From Ectothiorhodospiraceae bacterium (GTDB lineage Bacteria; Pseudomonadota; Gammaproteobacteria; GCA-002705445; GCA-002716945): a DNA stretch of 32,404 nucleotides. Position 1 is the first letter of the stretch; each line of letters opens with the position of its first letter. Both the position numbers and the translations under genes were made by a program. Of the stretch, positions 20,689 through 30,054 are shown piece after piece. The notes under the pieces were generated by a model. It had not been told where the DNA came from. It made no database searches and worked only from the letters and a program-made list of their open reading frames with translations. The stretch lies in NCBI GenBank assembly GCA_019651095.1, contig BOXR01000001.1, positions 1 to 32,404 of the forward strand, given 5' to 3'.

Positions 20689-21988
20689 AAAAGATTATCT
20701 TTTTAATGTTGTTCATATCAATCAATGGTCATGCCACAGACCTTATTAATCTGTATGAAAGAGCAAAACAGCACAATATTGATATCCTAAACAATCAGAT
20801 TGATATAAACATAGCTAATGAGTCTCTCAAGCAAACTAGATCATCAGTATTTCCAGAAATTAATTTCAATGCACGAGCTAGTGAAACTACAATCGAAAGA
20901 TATAAATCACTTGGATCATATGATCCATCTAATTATGATCGTGATACATAAAACCCTTATCAATAAAACAGCCATTACTTCATCTTTATGTTTTTGATGA
21001 AATAAAAAGCAAAAAGCTCACTAGAGCAAACGAAATAACTAAGGATAATTCAGATTCACTGCTTATTCTTGAATCTGTGAGACACTATTTTAATCTAATT
21101 AAATTTAAGAACGCGCTTGCACTTAGTGAAATCGAAAATGACTATCAGAGATCTAAATATAGAGTATCTACAAAGTTATATGAAAATGGGAGCATATCTG
21201 TTGAGGAATATGAAACACTGAAGAATGAGTATGAGTCCTCAAAAAATAATTTTAATATAAGCAAGAATAATCTAACTCAGATAAAAAATGATGTCTATAT
21301 ATTCTCAGGCAAAGAGCTTAATGATATTAATGATATAAAATTAGTTACAATAAACCATAAAAATCTGGTTCTCGATGATTTAATTACCTCAGCTTTCACC
21401 AATAATAATACAATCCGGATGTCAAAACAGGGTATGAGTATCAATCGTAATGAAATAGCCGCACAAAGGTCTAGACACTATCCAACAATTGATTTAGTAG
21501 TAGAATATGATTACCTTGATATTACTCAAGGTGGATCTCAGTTCGGAGCAACTACTCGAGAAGATTCAACAATTTCATTAGTTTTGAATTTCCCAATATT
21601 TAATGGCGGTTATCAGTCCTCAAAAATCAAGGAGGCAAGGCTGAATTATCAAAAAGCACGTCTTGATCATACAAACTCGAGAAGACTTATCAGAAAGGAA
21701 ATCATAGACAACTATAACATCTATAATACTAATGAAGGCTTATACTCAACGTCTTTACAAATATTGAAAACCTACCAGAAAAAATATGAAAATGCTCAAG
21801 AGGGTTATGAAAAAGGCATTTATACTAATACGCAAATGCTTGAAGCTAAATTAGAATACTCGAGAGCACTCTTCGATGCGAAGAGTATTATGATGGACTA
21901 CCTCTTCAGCGAGTTAACTCTTGATCACTTACAAAATAACCTGAGCGTTTCATCTCTAAGAAGAATAAACACCTATCTCGCTTGGTAA
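20685..21988 (+). CDS. tolC: tolC-like outer membrane efflux channel (one frameshift)
   Basis: Outer-membrane exit duct of tripartite efflux and type I secretion. A signal peptide MKKIIFLMLFISINGHA precedes the mature start TDLINLYERAKQHNIDILNN, the usual OEP opening. A frame change near 20948 leads to LSIKQPLLHLYVFDEI, the typical xQPLF strand, and a long second frame: coiled-coil helices (NDYQRSKYRVSTKLYENGSI), the repeat HYPTIDLVVEYDYLDITQGG, LNFPIFNGGYQSSKIKEARL and EKGIYTNTQMLEAKLEYSRA. About 434 residues (E. coli TolC 493 with signal). The stop overlaps the waaA ATG. No inner-membrane pump or adaptor gene is in the window. Confidence 0.9.
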
Positions 21989-23216
21989 TGCTTAAGTATA
22001 ATTTTTTATTATATTTAATATCACCATTTATTCTACTCAAATTAATTGCCTATAGCTTAAAAAATTCTACATCGTTTTCTTATATAAGTAACAAACTATT
22101 TGGGAAAGTTTAACCAAAAATTATTCGCTCTGGTTACATGCAGCATCAATCGGCGAGATGAAAATAGCTATTAAAGTCTCAAAGTATCTACTTGAAAAGG
22201 TTATAAGATATTTTGATAACATCAAACACTCCATCGTCTAAATTTATTTTTAAAGAATCTTGCTTAAACGGTGTTGATCATTGCTATCTTCCATTTGATT
22301 TTTTCTTCGCAACAAAAAAATTTGTTAAATCTGTATCTGCGGACTTACTGATTATAATTGAAACAGAAATTTGGCCAAACCTTTATAGATTATGTAAAAA
22401 AAATAAGACTAAAATAATAACTATCAATGGAAGATTCAATCCTCCTCAAGGACTTCTTGGTTTGATGTCAAAAAAATTATACATAAGTACACTAGATAAG
22501 ATTAATCATATCTACTGTAAATCAGAGAAGGATGTATCAGCATTCAAAGAATATATAGAGGAAAGTAAAATAAGTCTTACGGGTAATATTAAACACTCAT
22601 TAGTAAGCAGTGATGTGGATACAGAAAGAATTGTTGATAAGAAATATGTTCTTCTTGCATCATCGCATCACAGAGAAGAGATAATAATAATCAAAGAGTG
22701 GCTAAAACTTAAATCTAATAAACATCTCTTAGTTATAGCGCCTAGGCATCCAGAAAGACTTGGAGATATATTATCAGATATTCCCTTATCAGGCGTAAAT
22801 ATCGCAATTAGAAGCAAGGCAGAAAAAATAAGAGGTTCAACACAAATTTACATAGCAGATACTCTGGGTGAAATGAACAATTTAATTAAATACTCCGAAT
22901 TCACAATATTTGGAGGATCGTTTGTTGATGTTGGTGGCACTCATTCATGGAAGCAGCTGCATATTCAAAAGCAATTATAGTAGGTCCGTATATGTACAAT
23001 TTTGTTGAAGAAACTGAAGAGTTTCTAAAAAACAATGCACTCATTATGTGTCAAAAACCCGAAATGTTAAAAAATATATTCGAAAAGCTTTTCAGATCAA
23101 AATCTAAAAGAATAATCTTTGAGAAAAATGCTAAATTATTGTTGGATGCTAAATCTTCTATTTTACACCAGTATATTTCAAATATAGAAAAACATATTAG
23201 CCATAAACCGACCTGA
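21988..23216 (+). CDS. waaA: waaA (kdtA), Kdo transferase (frameshifted)
   Basis: Transfers Kdo from CMP-Kdo to lipid A precursor at the inner membrane. The start MLKYNFLLYLISPFILLKLI is the membrane anchor. Frames must be changed near 22110 to read LWLHAASIGEMKIAI (family WLHxxSxGE with the catalytic Glu), near 22200 to read ITSNTPSSKFI, then one long frame with LPFDFFFATKKFVKSVSADL, IETEIWPNLYRLC, VTGN-type SLTGNIKHS, APRHPERLGDI and ADTLGEMNNLI. A last change near 22950 gives EAAAYSKAIIVGPYMYNFVE. About 410 residues. With a Kdo kinase next to it, I expect a monofunctional enzyme adding one Kdo. The 3' end overlaps kdkA, which is on the other strand. Confidence 0.92.
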
Positions 23217-23923
23217 CAAATTTATCCCAATCAAATTTTGCAAGTAAGTCATATTTTTTTAGCGAATCACTAAATTTATTTATTACACGTGCTGAATAAT
23301 TTTGGGAGTTAATCTTTGTGAATTTATAGTAACCTTATCAAAGTCTATGAATGATAATTTATCAGACCCCTTGGTTATAAATAATATTTGTTAGAGTTCA
23401 TATCAAAATTATAAATACCATTATTGAATAAAAATCTAAAACATAGTCCAATCTCTTCCTCTATATTCAGCTTGAGGCGTTTCATCAGAGTTTTATCAAG
23501 TGTCTCACCCGATATTTTTGAAAGAATAATGTCTCCCTTATAAAATAAGTTGCTTCTTTTCACATATGAGAATATAGGCATGCATAACTCTAGTTTACTT
23601 ATTATCCACTCATTTTTTGAATTCTTTACTATATTCATAAAATCCATGTAATTTTTCTGCTCCCTTATAGGACGCGTATTTTTCAAGCCATAAAAAAAGT
23701 AGTTATCATTAAACAAATGCATTGCGCCTTTTCTACAGAAATGTTTTTTTATTAGACCATTATTTAAATCAAGAAAATTTGAGGTATTAGAAAGTCTAAA
23801 CTCATCAGAATCTAACGAAGCAAGTATTCTATCTTTAAGAATCGGTTGGATAGATGAATCGTAACAGATATACTGATTGTTAAACTTGTGTGAGACAATT
23901 GAACCGAATTTTGTTTTTATCAT
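23197..23923 (-). CDS. kdkA: kdkA, Kdo kinase (frameshifted)
   Basis: Phosphorylates the single Kdo of lipid A-Kdo, as in Haemophilus and Vibrio. FCRKGAMHLFNDNYFFYGLK then NTRPIREQ corresponds to the family RRGGxMxxxxxDRYxxxGxxxTR motif, followed by MPIFSYVKRSNLFYKGDIIL. An open frame ends at 23375; with an indel near 23385 the kinase motif reads NFDMNSNNI, then after another change SFIDFDKVTI (family IDFDR), and near 23300 a third leads to KFDWDKFVRSVYG at 23197. About 242 residues. The HxDLNxxNI motif has Asn where His is usual, which may affect catalysis or be a read error. Its ATG directly abuts that of the divergent heptosyltransferase. Confidence 0.85.
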
Positions 23924-24937
23924 ATGGTCAAAGATAATAATACATCAATATCGATATGTATTCTAAGATTATCCTCAATAGGTGACGTTACTCATGTAAT
24001 ACCAATAATATCTACAATTAGAGATGTATACCCAAAATCAAGAATAAGTTGGGTAATTGGAAAAACTGAGCATGAATTAGTTAAAAATCTTAAAAATATT
24101 GACTTTATTGTTGTAGATAAAAAAAAGACACTCGATTCAATTTTAGAGATGCGCAGTTTATTTAAGAATAAACAATTTGATGTTGTGTTTCATATGCAAA
24201 AATCTCTAAGATCAAAGTTGATCGCGAATATAATCAATGGCAGAGTGAATGTCACATTTAATGATATAGAAACTAGAGGGTCACATGTGATTGATCACTT
24301 TTTTGGTTTTCTTGAAAAGATAAATATAAAAAAAAGAGTCATAGATTGGCAATGTGAAAATATTCTATGTAATAACGATCAATTTATAGAGAATAATAAC
24401 TTGTATGATCTTCAACCCTTTATAACTATTAATCCTTACACGAGCGTAAGATCGAATAATTACAGAGAATGGAGCTATGATAATTTTGCGACGATATCTG
24501 AGTATTGTAAAAATCAATATTCACTAAATACTGTAATTCTAGGTAAAACTAATCGAGAAAAAACAAGAAAGGTTATGGATTGTTTTGGTGAAAATTCAAA
24601 AGTAATAAGTTTAATCAATAAGACTAGTTTAAGTGAAATGTTATCAGTACTTAATTTAAGTGAGTTTTATATTGGTCCAGATTCAGGAACACTACATATG
24701 GCAAGGATGATTAATAAACCAATAATAGGGTTATATGCTACCTCTAATCCTCAAAGAACAGGACCTTATCAAAAACTTGAACATGTAATCGATAAGTATT
24801 CTGAAGCTTTAGATAAATTTTCAAGTAAGAAAAAAAGTAGTGTCAAATGGGGTGAAAGGGTTCGAGATCCAAGTGCAATGAATTTGATAACTATAGATGA
24901 TGTTAAAGCCAAAATTAAAGAAATAATTAAGAACTGA
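23924..24937 (+). CDS. GT9-family LPS heptosyltransferase
   Basis: 337 residues, intact. Glycosyltransferase family 9, the family of WaaC, WaaF and WaaQ, which add heptose to the LPS inner core from ADP-heptose. CILRLSSIGDVTHVIPIIST then IRDVYP is the GT9 opening (RxSSxGDVxH); VFHMQKSLRSKLIANIINGR and ITINPYTSVRSNNYREWSYD follow, then YIGPDSGTLHMARMINKPII then GLYATSNPQRTGPY, the nucleotide-sugar site. The DVTHVIP form resembles WaaC (heptosyltransferase I) most, but I do not assign the exact position. Its ATG touches the kdkA ATG and its stop lies inside the end of hldE, so its promoter must lie within kdkA. Confidence 0.88.
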   Translation: MVKDNNTSISICILRLSSIGDVTHVIPIISTIRDVYPKSRISWVIGKTEHELVKNLKNIDFIVVDKKKTLDSILEMRSLFKNKQFDVVFHMQKSLRSKLIANIINGRVNVTFNDIETRGSHVIDHFFGFLEKINIKKRVIDWQCENILCNNDQFIENNNLYDLQPFITINPYTSVRSNNYREWSYDNFATISEYCKNQYSLNTVILGKTNREKTRKVMDCFGENSKVISLINKTSLSEMLSVLNLSEFYIGPDSGTLHMARMINKPIIGLYATSNPQRTGPYQKLEHVIDKYSEALDKFSSKKKSSVKWGERVRDPSAMNLITIDDVKAKIKEIIKN

Positions 24938-26327
24938 GTTTCTTAATATTCTTTATAATCTCTGTTGTTGATTTTTTATCTATGATATCAACCAATTCAA
25001 TTTTTTTATTTTCTTTTAACATATAGTCAGCACCAGCTATATCTTCAATCTTATAATCCTTGCCTTTCACTAATACATCAGGTGATATTTCCATTATAAT
25101 TCTCTCAGGTGTGTCTTCGTTAAATATGAAAATATAATCACAGATGCTAAGCCTGCAAGAACATACGCCCGATCATCTTGCGAGCAAATAGGTCTGAGAT
25201 CTGATTTGAAACTTTTGATAGATTGATCAGAATTAAGTCCGACAACAAGAATGTCCCCTTTTAATTTAGCTTGCTCGAGAATAAAAATATGGCCTGGATG
25301 AATTATATCAAAGCAACCATTTGTGAAGACTACACGTTTCCCTGATTTTTGCTGATCCTTAAGGATAGATTTTAAGCTATCAATATCAGTGATTAATTTA
25401 GAGTTTTCTAATTGCATTATTAAGATCAGACTTACTTACACTCACTGTACCCAAGTGTTGTATAGATAATCCCGCAGCAACATTAGCCAGTTCACATGAT
25501 TTTTTGAGAGTCTTGTTAGATGATAGAGATGCTGCTAAAACTGATATCACTGTGTCACCTGCTCCTGTTACATCATAAACCTCCTTTTGGGATGTAGCAA
25601 AAGAAATGACTGACTTTTTATGAAAAAGCATCATACCATTTTTACCAAGTGTTAATAAAAGTGCGTCTAGGTTTAGGGACTCTTTTAATTCCTTACCTCT
25701 TTTTATCATATCTTGTTTATTTTTTGGTTTGCCAACTATTGTCTCAAACTCAAGCTCATTTGGTTTTACTAGGTATGACCCTGTATACATAGAGTAATCT
25801 GAACCTTTAGGATCAATAATTACTCTAATTTTTTGCTCATTAGCATAATTTATTATTCTTCTAGCGATTGGTTTTATAGCACCTTTGTCATAGTCAGATA
25901 TTACAATCAAATCTGAGTCTTGCGCATGCTTTATAACTTTCTTATATAAAGAATCATGCATATTAGATTTATTTTTATCTTCATGATCAAGTCTCATCAG
26001 ATGTTGATCATTGCCGATTATTCTTGACTTAAGTGTTGTTCTTATGGACAAATCTTTTACTGGATCAAACTTTATGGAAGTGTGTCTTAACACTTTTATC
26101 AGCTCTTTAAGTTCTGGATCATCACCAGTAATTCCAAGTAAAGATACATTCATACCAAGCGCTGATAAGTTCTGAGCTACATTTGAAGCACCACCTGGCT
26201 TGAAAATAGTCTTTTTAATGTCGACGATAGGTACTGGAGCCTCCGGCGAGATTCTATTTACGATACCGTGACTGTATTTGTCTAGCATTATGTCGCCGAC
26301 AACAAGAATATTCTTTTTCTTAAACAT
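24927..26327 (-). CDS. hldE: hldE, bifunctional heptose-7-P kinase / heptose-1-P adenylyltransferase (frameshifted)
   Basis: Supplies ADP-heptose for the LPS core. The N-terminal ribokinase-fold half has ILVVGDIMLDKYSHGIVNRI then SPEAPVPIV, FKPGGASNVAQNLSALG and VYDVTGAGDTVISVLAASLS (catalytic Asp); it hits a stop at 25398. The C-terminal half has VVFTNGCFDIIHPGHIFILE (HxGH nucleotidyltransferase motif) and GLNSDQSIKSFK. A further change near 25130 gives DTPERIIMEISPDVLVKGKD and KKSTTEIIKNIKKLSS. Total about 467 residues versus 477 in E. coli, so I favour one fused gene with indels near 25405 and 25130. A 20-base overlap with an ATG at 25417 leaves open separate hldA and hldC. It follows ilvE by one base. 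Confidence 0.88.
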
Positions 26328-26328
26328 T

Positions 26329-27249
26329 TTAGACTCGCGTTAACCAGTGATCATATTTCGTATTTTTACCCCTAATCAAATCGAAATATTCTTTTTGGAC
26401 TTTTCTTGTAATTTTGCCTGTCATACCATCACCTATTTTAGATTGATCTACTTGGACGACAGGTGTTACCTCAGCTGCTGTTCCCGTGAAAAAAGCTTCA
26501 TCTGCTACTTTTACATCATCAACAGAAATATCTTTCTCAAAAACTTCCAAGTCTAAATCCTTGGATATATCAATAATAGTCTGTCTTGTAATCCCATTTA
26601 GCACTGTATGATCTCTTGGTGTGTATAGTATATCATCTTTGACCATAAAAAAGTTTTCGCCAGAACCCTCGTTGACATTGTTATCGACGTCTAAAATCAA
26701 AGCTTCATCAAAACCAGAGTTTAAAGCATCTTTTAATGCCAACATGGAATATAAATAATTGCCAGAGGCTTTAGCTTTATGAAGCATACTTTTCTCACAT
26801 CTTTTTGGGAAATCTGTAACTTTAACTTTTATGCCATTTGTAATTTTGTCATCGCCAAGATAAGAGCCCCAATCCCATGCAGCGATACATACATGAACTT
26901 TTAAATTATCAGCTCTTAAACCCATGCCTTCTGATCCATAAAAGCACATGGGTCTTATGTAAGCATTATTTAGTTTATTCTCTTTGACAATATTAACTTG
27001 AGCGTCATTTAATTCTTCAGGACTATAAGGAATTGTCATACCAATTAAATCAGCAGAATTAAACAGCCTTTTGGTGTGGTCATTTAACCTAAAGATAGCT
27101 GGGCCTGCTGATGTCTGATAGGCCCTAACACCTTCAAATACTCCTGTGCCGTAATGAAGTGTGTGCGTGAGAACATGTATTTTAGCATCTGACCACTCGA
27201 GTAAATCTCCGTCCATCCATATTTTACCTTTAAGGTCTGACATTATCAT
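26329..27249 (-). CDS. ilvE: ilvE, branched-chain amino acid aminotransferase
   Basis: Class IV PLP aminotransferase for the last step of Leu, Ile and Val synthesis. 306 residues (E. coli 309), intact. KIWMDGDLLEWSDAKIHVLT then HTLHYGTGVFEGVRAY is the opening; RPMCFYGSEGMGL follows; the PLP lysine is in MLHKAKASGNYLYSMLAL; GSGENFFMV, LNGITRQTIIDI and EAFFTGTAAEVTPVVQVD complete the signature. Starts at 27249 and 27243 (MSDLKGK) are both possible; the latter fits the family better. It forms a pair with hldE (TAAAATG joint) and is divergent from the fbp operon. In Pseudomonas ilvE also sits among LPS core genes. Confidence 0.95.
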   Translation of the reverse strand: MIMSDLKGKIWMDGDLLEWSDAKIHVLTHTLHYGTGVFEGVRAYQTSAGPAIFRLNDHTKRLFNSADLIGMTIPYSPEELNDAQVNIVKENKLNNAYIRPMCFYGSEGMGLRADNLKVHVCIAAWDWGSYLGDDKITNGIKVKVTDFPKRCEKSMLHKAKASGNYLYSMLALKDALNSGFDEALILDVDNNVNEGSGENFFMVKDDILYTPRDHTVLNGITRQTIIDISKDLDLEVFEKDISVDDVKVADEAFFTGTAAEVTPVVQVDQSKIGDGMTGKITRKVQKEYFDLIRGKNTKYDHWLTRV

Positions 27250-27399
27250 TTTTTTAGCCTACTAGAATTTAAAGGAAACTATAGCATGTATTCAACTGTT
27301 GGGAAATTAGTGGGTTATTGTTAATTCATAAAAAGTACCCAAGAATTTACTTGAATTTATGCTTAATTCTGATAATAATGATTATCATTCTTATTTACA
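27250..27399. promoter_or_regulatory. ilvE / fbpA divergent promoter region
   Basis: 150 bases, the longest gene-free stretch in the window. For ilvE (minus), TTGAAT at 27295-27290 with TTAAAT at 27272-27267 and 17 bases between is a weak candidate promoter. For fbpA (plus), GATAAT at 27371-27376 is a -10 candidate lying within the Fur box, with TTTACT or TTGAAT near 27346-27356 as poor -35 boxes. No hairpin terminator is seen. Confidence 0.45.
27371..27389 (+). promoter_or_regulatory. Fur box before fbpA
   Basis: GATAATAATGATTATCATT matches the 19-base consensus GATAATGATAATCATTATC at 14 of 19 positions. It contains a perfect 6-1-6 inverted repeat, AATGAT-T-ATCATT, the core of the modern Fur site model. 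It lies 10 bases before the fbpA ATG and overlaps the likely -10 box, so Fur-Fe(II) binding there should block RNA polymerase. The match to gene function (ferric iron uptake) strengthens the call. Confidence 0.85.
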
Positions 27400-28431
27400 A
27401 TGTTTAAAAAATTTATATATGTATATCTCGTTTTGCCGGCAGTATTTACAACAGGTTGCTTAAGTAGTGCTGTTGCAGAAGAAGTTAATTTATATACTGC
27501 TAGAAAAGAGCATTTACTAAGACCTCTGATTGATATTTTTGAAAAGGATACAGGTATCAAAGTAAATATCTTAACCGCTAAAACAAAAGTACTGATCAAA
27601 AAGATATTAGATGAGGGGGAAAATAGCCCTGCTGACCTCTTAATTACTGTTGATGCAGGAAATTTACATGATGCGAAGTTAAAGAATATTTCTCAGAAAA
27701 TAGACTCTAAATTATTGAATCAACTAGTTCCCAAAAACTTGAGAGATATGGATGGCCATTGGTATGGTCTGTCGGTAAGATCAAGAGTGATTATGTATAA
27801 CCCAGCTGCAATCAATCCAGAGGAAATTATGAACTATGAGAATTTGGCTGATGGCAATCTTGCTGGCCGTGTATGTATAAGGTCATCAAGTAATATTTAT
27901 AATCAGTCATTACTTGCGTCAATATTATTCCATAACGGAGATCAAGCAGCATTAGATTGGGCGAAAGGTGTTGTAAAAAATTTTTCTAGAGAACCTAAGG
28001 GTAATGATAGAGGACAAATGACAGCGGTTGTTCTGGGAAAATGTGATGTCACTATTGCTAATACGTATTACTTGGGCAAATGGATTTCATCAAAAAAAGA
28101 AACAGAAAAATCATATGCAAAACAAATAAAAGTACTTTTCCCCAATCAAGATAATAGAGGTTCACACATTAACATAAGCGGGGGATTTGTAACAAGAAAT
28201 GCAAAGAACAAAGCTAATGCGATACAATTATTAGAATTTCTTGCAGGTGATACAGCACAAGAAATTTATGCAAGAAAAAATCATGAATATCCGATTAGAC
28301 AAGATATAAAAGTATCAGAAATTGTAAAGTCTTGGGGATATCCATTTAAGATGGATGATATGAATTTAACGAATCTCGGAAGGCTGAACGATGAAGCCGG
28401 AAAGATCTTTGATATAGCTGGCTGGAAATAA
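27400..28431 (+). CDS. fbpA: fbpA-type ferric iron ABC transporter substrate-binding protein
   Basis: Periplasmic Fe(III)-binding protein. 343 residues, intact. The signal peptide ends SSAVA|EEVNLYTARKEHL, a normal signal-peptidase-I site; the Cys at residue 20 (FTTGC) is a weak lipobox. Mature features are VNLYTARKEHLLRPLIDIFE then KDTGIKVN, ADLLITVDAGNLHDAK, WYGLSVRSRVIMYNP, and TIANTYYLGKW, whose paired tyrosines are the usual iron ligands in the FbpA/FutA family. HINISGGFVTRNAKNKANAI ends the second lobe. Expression is predicted to be Fur-repressed. No clear Shine-Dalgarno site precedes the ATG. Confidence 0.93.
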   Translation: MFKKFIYVYLVLPAVFTTGCLSSAVAEEVNLYTARKEHLLRPLIDIFEKDTGIKVNILTAKTKVLIKKILDEGENSPADLLITVDAGNLHDAKLKNISQKIDSKLLNQLVPKNLRDMDGHWYGLSVRSRVIMYNPAAINPEEIMNYENLADGNLAGRVCIRSSSNIYNQSLLASILFHNGDQAALDWAKGVVKNFSREPKGNDRGQMTAVVLGKCDVTIANTYYLGKWISSKKETEKSYAKQIKVLFPNQDNRGSHINISGGFVTRNAKNKANAIQLLEFLAGDTAQEIYARKNHEYPIRQDIKVSEIVKSWGYPFKMDDMNLTNLGRLNDEAGKIFDIAGWK

Positions 28432-28437
28432 TTAAAC

Positions 28438-30054
28438 TTGTCAAATAAAACTGATACCTTAAATAACTCATTAACACTGATATTTGTATTCATATTCTTA
28501 GTGCCAGTTGTTTTTATTTTTTTAAATATATTTTCTGAGTCCTCAGAAGTATGGTTGCATATACAAACTTATCTTCTTCAAGATTATGTGATGAATTCAC
28601 TTATAATTGTGATTTTTGTCGCAGCATTCACTGTAATCATCGGTACATCATTAGCATGGATAGTTAGTATGTATGAATTCCCTGGCGTGAATATTTTTAA
28701 ATGGCTACTAATATTACCTATGGCTATACCTACCTACGTAAATGGGTATATATACTCGGGCTTAAATGAGACGTCAGGGTTATTATTCAATGTTATGGAT
28801 TACTACTTTGGGCTAGGGCCATATGTCTATAATTTATATGACATACAAAATATCTATGGCGTAATTTTCATAATGACAATAAGTCTATACCCATATGTTT
28901 ACTTACTTTGCTTACCCGCATTTGCTAATCATTCTTATAGTGTATTTGAGGTTGGGAAATCTCTTGGATTAAATACATATCAAAGACTTACCAAGATTGC
29001 TTTACCTATTGTAAGACCCGCCGTAGTAGCAGGTGTTAGCTTTGTTATCATGGAAACATTAGCAGAGTACGCAACTATGGAGTACTTTGGAGTACCAACT
29101 TTTGCAACTGGCATCTTTAGAGCATGGTTTGTCTTAGGTGATGAGGTCAGCTCTTTTAGATTATCTTCTATTCTTCTGACACTCGTATTCTTTCTAATTT
29201 ATTTTGAGGAGATGTCCCGTGGTAAGAGAAAATTTGATAATCCAACGAATAAGATCTACGAGAGAAAAAAAGAAGTTCCTAAAAATAAAACTCAACTAGT
29301 AATTTTATGTAGTTTAATAGTTTTTTTTGGTTCTATTCTACAATTTTTTCAAATCTTTTATTGGATATCTTATTCATTAGAGAGACTAAATATTTTGTTT
29401 ATTTTTGAGCTAATTACATCAAGCGCAAGTATCGCTCTAATAGGGGCAATAGTAATCGTTTTATTTACACTCAATATAGCATTCATATCAAGGGTCACAA
29501 AAAATATATTTACGAGATTGTCTATAAAAATATTTTCCCTTGGTTATGCTATCCCGGGTGTCGTTTTAGCTGTAGGCATAATCACCCCGACTTCATATAT
29601 GGAAAAAGCTATATCAAGTGTATTAGATTATCCACCAGAAAATCTTTTATCAGGAACATTTTTTCTTTTGCTGATAGCTTATCTAGTTCGTTTTTCAACT
29701 ATCTCCATAAAAACTATAGACTCTGGCTTTAATAAAATATCAAGTAGCTATGACCTTCTGGCCTCAAGCTTTGGGTATTCAAAATTACAGGCTCTGATTA
29801 GAGTACATTTACCTATACTTCTTCCAACAATTTCCTCTGCTACAATTCTTCTTTTTGTGGATATTGTAAAAGAACTTCCAATGACATTAATTTTAAGACC
29901 CTTTAATTTTAATACACTACCAGTTCATTTATATGAATTAGCGGAAGCTGAAAATTTATCTTCAATTGGTGTACCTGGTCTTATTTTAATAATAATTTGT
30001 CTAATTCCAGTTATAATACTTTCTAAAGGTATTATAAAGAATGTCAGACACTAA
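28438..30054 (+). CDS. fbpB: fbpB-type ferric iron ABC transporter permease
   Basis: Inner-membrane channel of the iron importer. 538 residues, intact, with two fused permease domains of about six membrane helices each. The EAA loops that contact the ATPase are EVGKSLGLNTYQRLTKIALP then IVRPAVVAG (first half) and LLASSFGYSKLQALIRVHLP then ILLPTISSA (second half). LAEYATMEYFGVPTFATGIF is also a typical FbpB/SfuB segment. The start appears to be the TTG at 28438, 6 bases after fbpA, with no evident ribosome-binding site; no ATG occurs in frame before the second membrane helix. It overlaps fbpC by 14 bases. Confidence 0.93.
   Translation: MSNKTDTLNNSLTLIFVFIFLVPVVFIFLNIFSESSEVWLHIQTYLLQDYVMNSLIIVIFVAAFTVIIGTSLAWIVSMYEFPGVNIFKWLLILPMAIPTYVNGYIYSGLNETSGLLFNVMDYYFGLGPYVYNLYDIQNIYGVIFIMTISLYPYVYLLCLPAFANHSYSVFEVGKSLGLNTYQRLTKIALPIVRPAVVAGVSFVIMETLAEYATMEYFGVPTFATGIFRAWFVLGDEVSSFRLSSILLTLVFFLIYFEEMSRGKRKFDNPTNKIYERKKEVPKNKTQLVILCSLIVFFGSILQFFQIFYWISYSLERLNILFIFELITSSASIALIGAIVIVLFTLNIAFISRVTKNIFTRLSIKIFSLGYAIPGVVLAVGIITPTSYMEKAISSVLDYPPENLLSGTFFLLLIAYLVRFSTISIKTIDSGFNKISSSYDLLASSFGYSKLQALIRVHLPILLPTISSATILLFVDIVKELPMTLILRPFNFNTLPVHLYELAEAENLSSIGVPGLILIIICLIPVIILSKGIIKNVRH

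Noticed and set aside
27363-27599. Minus-strand frame of 78 codons across the fbpA start and Fur box
   Set aside because: It overlaps a clear signal peptide and start of fbpA and shows no recognisable domain.
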